Source: Polaromonas sp. JS666 (GTDB lineage: Bacteria > Pseudomonadota > Gammaproteobacteria > Burkholderiales > Burkholderiaceae_C). Taken from it: 64,000 nucleotides of DNA. Position numbers and translations under genes: made by a program. Location: contig NC_007948.1 of NCBI RefSeq assembly GCF_000013865.1, positions 4,278,001-4,342,000 of the forward strand, given 5' to 3'. Positions 61,236 through 64,000 of the stretch are shown here, piece after piece. Positions within the stretch are counted from its first letter, which is position 1, and each line of letters starts with the position of its first letter. The notes beneath the pieces were generated by a model. The model saw nothing but the letters and a program-made list of their open reading frames with translations, was not told where the DNA came from and ran no database searches.

Positions 61236-61259
61236 ACCCCAGCATGCGAAAATTTCACG

Positions 61260-62075
61260 ATGCAAGAACTCGACAACTGGCCCGCTGACGAGCGCCGCCG
61301 GATCTCCGGTGTTTTCACCGACATCGACGACACCCTGACCACCGAAGGGGCGATTACCCTTGATGCGCTGGAGGGCTTGGCTGAATTGAAAGCCGCCGGG
61401 TTCAAGGTGGTGGCGATCACCGGACGGCCGGTGGGCTGGAGCGAACCTTTCGCGGCAAGCTGGCCGGTCGATGCCATCGTGGCCGAAAACGGCGCGGTGG
61501 CACTGCTGCCGGAGCCCCAAAGCGCCGCGCCGCGGCCGCTCTCAAAAATCTACCAGCAGGACGCGGCCACGCGTGCAGCCAACGTCAGCCGCATGCGGGC
61601 TGTGCTGGCGCGCATAGAGCGCGAACTGCCCGGCATCCACCGCGCCACCGACTCGCCAGGCCGCGAAACCGACATCGCCATCGACCACAGCGAGTTCGCG
61701 CAGCTCAGCGAAGCGCAGATCGCCGTGGTGGTGGCGCTGATGAAAAGCGAGGGCATGCACGCCACGGTGAGCAGCATCCACATCAACGGCTGGTACGGCG
61801 GCCACAACAAGCTTGAAGGCGCGCGCTGGATTGTTCGTGAACTCTGGCAGCGCGACCTCGACGCCGAGATGGCGCGCTGGGTCTACGTGGGCGATTCGAC
61901 CAACGACCAGCTGATGTTCAAGGCCTTTGCCAACAGCGTGGGCGTGGCCAACATCGCGCGCTTTGTGCCGCAGCTGGCGCACCTGCCGCGCTATGTGACG
62001 CGGGGCGAGCGCGGCGCGGGCTTTGCCGAGGTGGCGAAGATTTTGCTCACCCCTGCTGACACTCACTTCGTGTAG
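61260..62075 (+). CDS. HAD-IIB family phosphatase
   Basis: Predicted 271-residue Cof-type phosphatase. Motif I is GVFTDIDDTLTTEG (nucleophile Asp and acid/base Asp near 21-23), motif II lies in VVAITGRPVGW, HNKLEGAR carries the motif III lysine and YVGDSTNDQLMF the metal-binding motif IV. Relatives act on sugar phosphates such as mannosyl- or sucrose-phosphate; the substrate is unknown. The last codons (PADTHFV) and the stop are encoded by the start of a repeat element. No ribosome-binding site is obvious before the ATG. Confidence 0.87.
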   Translation: MQELDNWPADERRRISGVFTDIDDTLTTEGAITLDALEGLAELKAAGFKVVAITGRPVGWSEPFAASWPVDAIVAENGAVALLPEPQSAAPRPLSKIYQQDAATRAANVSRMRAVLARIERELPGIHRATDSPGRETDIAIDHSEFAQLSEAQIAVVVALMKSEGMHATVSSIHINGWYGGHNKLEGARWIVRELWQRDLDAEMARWVYVGDSTNDQLMFKAFANSVGVANIARFVPQLAHLPRYVTRGERGAGFAEVAKILLTPADTHFV

Positions 62076-62203
62076 CGTCCCCTCCCCTTCCAGGGGACGA
62101 AGAAACATCACCCCTATCGGACGCGCACTTCGTGTCGCGCCTTTTCCCCTTCCAGGGGACGGCGCCTGCAGCCCGGCAAAGCCGGTTCCGCGGCCCCTGC
62201 TGA
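62050..62203 (+). repeat. Variant mosaic repeat, copy 8
   Basis: CCCCTGCTGACACTCACTTCGTGTAGCG opens the element and overlaps the HAD gene stop. Two CCCCTTCCAGGGGACG modules follow, about 65 bp apart, then GCAAAGCCGGTTCCGCGGCCCCTGCTG as in the other copies. It ends at the convergent MFS gene. Confidence 0.7.
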
Positions 62204-63451
62204 TTAACGGAGGGCGGCAGCGCGGCGCAAAGCCGTCCAGCGCAGCCAGGCGCCCAGGGCGGCCACCGCCAACACCAGCGCCGCATACCCTTCCACCGTG
62301 ACCGGCAGGCCCAGCGGCGCGATCAGCCGGCCGGCCAGCATGGCCGGCACGCTGAAAGCCAGATAGCTGGTGGCATACAGCCCGGCAAACAGCTCTGCCC
62401 GCTGATGCGGCTGCGCGAGCGGGGCAAGCGTCTGTACCTGCGCCGAGAAGGCCGAGCCGCCGCCGAAACCGGCCAGCGCCGTTCCCGCGAAGAACAGCCC
62501 CACAGAATGCGTGGCCAGCGACACGGCCACGAGGCCGGCGCCCGCGGCCAGCAGGCTCATGCCCAGCGCGCTCATGCGCACAGCCGGCAGGCTTTTGAGC
62601 AAGGTCGGTGAAGCGGCGCCCAGGCCGAAAAAGGTGGCGATCGCCAGGCCGTTGACGATGCCGTCGTGGATGCCGAAGATTTGCTGCAGCACCGAAGGCA
62701 CCAGCGACAGGTACAGGCCCGCGAGCGACCATACCGCCAGCATCGTCGGCACCCCGCGCACAAATTCAGCACGCGCCTGCACCGGCACCGAAATGCGCGG
62801 CACCAGCGAGGCCAGCGCGCCGGGGCGCGGCGTGACGCTTTCCGGAAGGAACAGCGTGGCCACCGCACCCGTCACGCAGATGGCGGCCAGCACGCCGAAC
62901 ACCAGCGGCACCGGGTGCAGCGCGAGCTTGACCGCGATGCCCGTCAGCAAGGCGCCCACGGCCAGCCCCGCCAGCGGCGAGACGCTGCCTATCATCGCGC
63001 CCAGCCGTTTTTGCGACGCCGGGGCCGCTTCCACCACCGCCGCCGTCAGCGCGCCGCTGACCATGCCGGTCGCGATGCCCTGGACGACGCGCGCGGCGAT
63101 GATGCCGCCTATGCCCTCGGCCAGCAAAAAGGTCAGCATCGCGCCGGCCTGCAGCAGCAGGGCGACAAACACCACGGGGCGCCGGCCGATGTGGTCGGAC
63201 AGCGATCCGGCCACCAGCAGCGAGGCCAGCAGCGCAATCGCATAAATCGCGAACGCCACCGTCAGCAGCGCCGGCGAAAAGCCCCACTGCTGCTGGAATA
63301 CGACAAACAGCGGCGACGGCGCGCTGCCCGCCACGAAGAACGCGAACAACAGGACCGCCAGCAGCGGGAAGGCGGCCGCAGGCGACAGTTGCCAGCGGGC
63401 GGCCGTGGCGGAGGAAGAGGCGTGCAAAGAGGGGACGGCAGGTGCGGTCAT
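62204..63451 (-). CDS. MFS family efflux-type transporter
   Basis: Predicted 415-residue membrane protein with 12 transmembrane helices. VAGSLSDHIGRRPVVF after helix 2 is the MFS motif A, and ARVVQGIATGMVSGALTAAVVE in helix 4 resembles drug-exporter motifs. VPSLFVVFQQQWGFSPALLT-type text in helix 1-2 fits proton-coupled exporters. It is divergent from a TetR gene across a 103-bp gap with two copies of a 23-bp operator, the usual layout for a regulated efflux pump. Confidence 0.88.
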   Translation of the reverse strand: MTAPAVPSLHASSSATAARWQLSPAAAFPLLAVLLFAFFVAGSAPSPLFVVFQQQWGFSPALLTVAFAIYAIALLASLLVAGSLSDHIGRRPVVFVALLLQAGAMLTFLLAEGIGGIIAARVVQGIATGMVSGALTAAVVEAAPASQKRLGAMIGSVSPLAGLAVGALLTGIAVKLALHPVPLVFGVLAAICVTGAVATLFLPESVTPRPGALASLVPRISVPVQARAEFVRGVPTMLAVWSLAGLYLSLVPSVLQQIFGIHDGIVNGLAIATFFGLGAASPTLLKSLPAVRMSALGMSLLAAGAGLVAVSLATHSVGLFFAGTALAGFGGGSAFSAQVQTLAPLAQPHQRAELFAGLYATSYLAFSVPAMLAGRLIAPLGLPVTVEGYAALVLAVAALGAWLRWTALRRAAALR

Positions 63452-63468
63452 GGGAAACGCTCGACTTT

Positions 63469-63541
63469 CTTAAAGCAAATTTATTTGCGTTTGTGAATTC
63501 TACGCCCAGTTTTAAATTAACGCAAATATCATTGCTTTAAG
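63469..63541. promoter_or_regulatory. Two inverted copies of a 23-bp operator between MFS and TetR genes
   Basis: Site 1 (63469-63491) and the reverse complement of site 2 (63519-63541) agree at 20 of 23 positions; both run CTTAAAGCAA, three variable bases, then TATTTGCGTT. Each is also a rough palindrome (AGCAAA against TTTGCG). Their centres are 50 bp apart, and each lies at the probable promoter of one of the two divergent genes. Confidence 0.75.
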
Positions 63542-63554
63542 CTAGAATCAGCGC

Positions 63555-64000
63555 ATGAACACCCCCATGACGCCCCAGATCAAACGCCCCGGCGGCCGCA
63601 GCGCGCAGGTGCAGTCCGTGGTGCGAAAAGCGCTGGAAGAACTGATTGCCGAGGAAGGCCGCGACAAGGTCACCGTGCCGGCCGTGGCCGAGCGCGCCGG
63701 CGTCAGCGCCTCCAGCATTTACAGGCGCTGGGGCGACGTGAACGGCCTGCTGGGCGAAACCGCGACCGAGCGGCTGGACCCGAACCGCCCGCTGCCCGAG
63801 ACAGGCAACCTGAAAGCCGAACTCGCGGCCTGGGCCCGGGGGCTGATCACCCACCTCAACAAGCCCGGCAACACCTCGATGCTGAAGGCGGCGGCCGCGC
63901 TGGCCGGATCGGAAGAGACCAACTGCCTGAAAAACCGCCGCGCCGAAGCCACCGTGCTGGTGAACCGGGCCCAGGCGCGCGGCGACGCCACACCCAGCGT
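63555..64000 (+). CDS. TetR family transcriptional regulator, cut by the window edge
   Basis: The first 148 codons of a regulator that runs past position 64000. The translation begins MNTPMTPQIKRPGGRSAQVQ. The helix-turn-helix follows: ALEELIAEEGRDKVTVPAVAERAGVSASSIYRRWGDVNGLL, with the YRRWG variant of the usual YxHF recognition helix. It then enters the ligand-binding domain. Divergent from the MFS transporter, which it probably represses through the paired 23-bp sites. Confidence 0.88.
   Translation, partial: MNTPMTPQIKRPGGRSAQVQSVVRKALEELIAEEGRDKVTVPAVAERAGVSASSIYRRWGDVNGLLGETATERLDPNRPLPETGNLKAELAAWARGLITHLNKPGNTSMLKAAAALAGSEETNCLKNRRAEATVLVNRAQARGDATPS

Overview
This 64 kb window looks like chromosome from a betaproteobacterium of the Comamonadaceae, most like Polaromonas or a close relative. 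The reasons are high GC throughout, the gene complement (FolM-like reductase next to FolB, tyrS/M23 peptidase/anmK/erpA/bactofilin, rplM-rpsI, ahcY-tlyA-metF, many Bug and Liv-type transport genes) and a GC-rich mosaic intergenic repeat of a kind I associate with that family. The genus is inference from memory; no rRNA gene is present to confirm it. I found no rRNA, tRNA, CRISPR array, prophage or intact insertion sequence.

Layout. 0.2-3.6 kb: a 7Fe ferredoxin and ferredoxin-NADP reductase pair, a TetR regulator and an enamidase-like amidohydrolase, preceded by an array of AATGTTG-N6-CTACATT dyads and followed by a decayed 3' piece of etfA. 4.1-6.6 kb: a large exported DUF6600/FecR-like protein with a Q/R/E-rich repeat tail. 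7.0-12.4 kb: a complete branched-chain-type ABC transporter (two ATPases, binding protein, two permeases) whose gaps hold repeat elements. 12.5-17.7 kb: AraC/GlxA regulator and isochorismatase-type hydrolase (divergent), class II aldolase-like protein and LysR regulator (divergent), a ROK kinase and a DUF2905 protein. 17.8-24 kb: MidA-type methyltransferase, folate genes, ttcA, lipoprotein, histidine phosphatase and a DSD1-type PLP enzyme. 24-27.4 kb: ruvAB and phoH-ybeY. 27.4-34.5 kb: secreted amidohydrolase, dtd, cation efflux protein, a two-component system, a heme-binding-like protein with an ankyrin protein, and a VapBC toxin-antitoxin pair. 34.5-43.1 kb: tyrS, M23 peptidase, anmK, erpA, bactofilin, rpsI-rplM and rlmJ. 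43.2-49.2 kb: methyltransferase, a cyanide-insensitive-type cydAB operon behind its own MarR/GbsR-type regulator, and small exported or membrane proteins. 49.2-56.7 kb: a TetR-linked catabolic cluster. 56.7-61.3 kb: rlpA, metF, tlyA and ahcY, the last led by an SAH riboswitch. 61.3-64 kb: HAD phosphatase, and an MFS exporter divergent from a TetR gene cut by the window edge.

The system most worth attention is the 49.2-56.7 kb cluster. An EntE/salicylate-type acid-AMP/CoA ligase, a 4-hydroxybenzoyl-CoA-type thioesterase and a flavoprotein related to salicylyl-CoA 5-hydroxylase are translationally coupled by ATGA overlaps, behind an alpha/beta hydrolase and a VOC protein and ahead of a Bug binding protein. 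This fits import and CoA-dependent hydroxylation of a 2-hydroxybenzoate-like acid, with release of the free acid by the thioesterase (salicylate to salicylyl-CoA to gentisyl-CoA to gentisate is the precedent). The real substrate is not shown by the sequence. Also notable are the SAH riboswitch starting at the predicted transcript 5' end, the mosaic repeats that start 2-8 nt after stop codons, two gene remnants (etfA and a Bug gene), a palindrome-derived insertion inside RlmJ, and several clean operators (vapBC, cyd regulator, MFS/TetR, aldolase/LysR).
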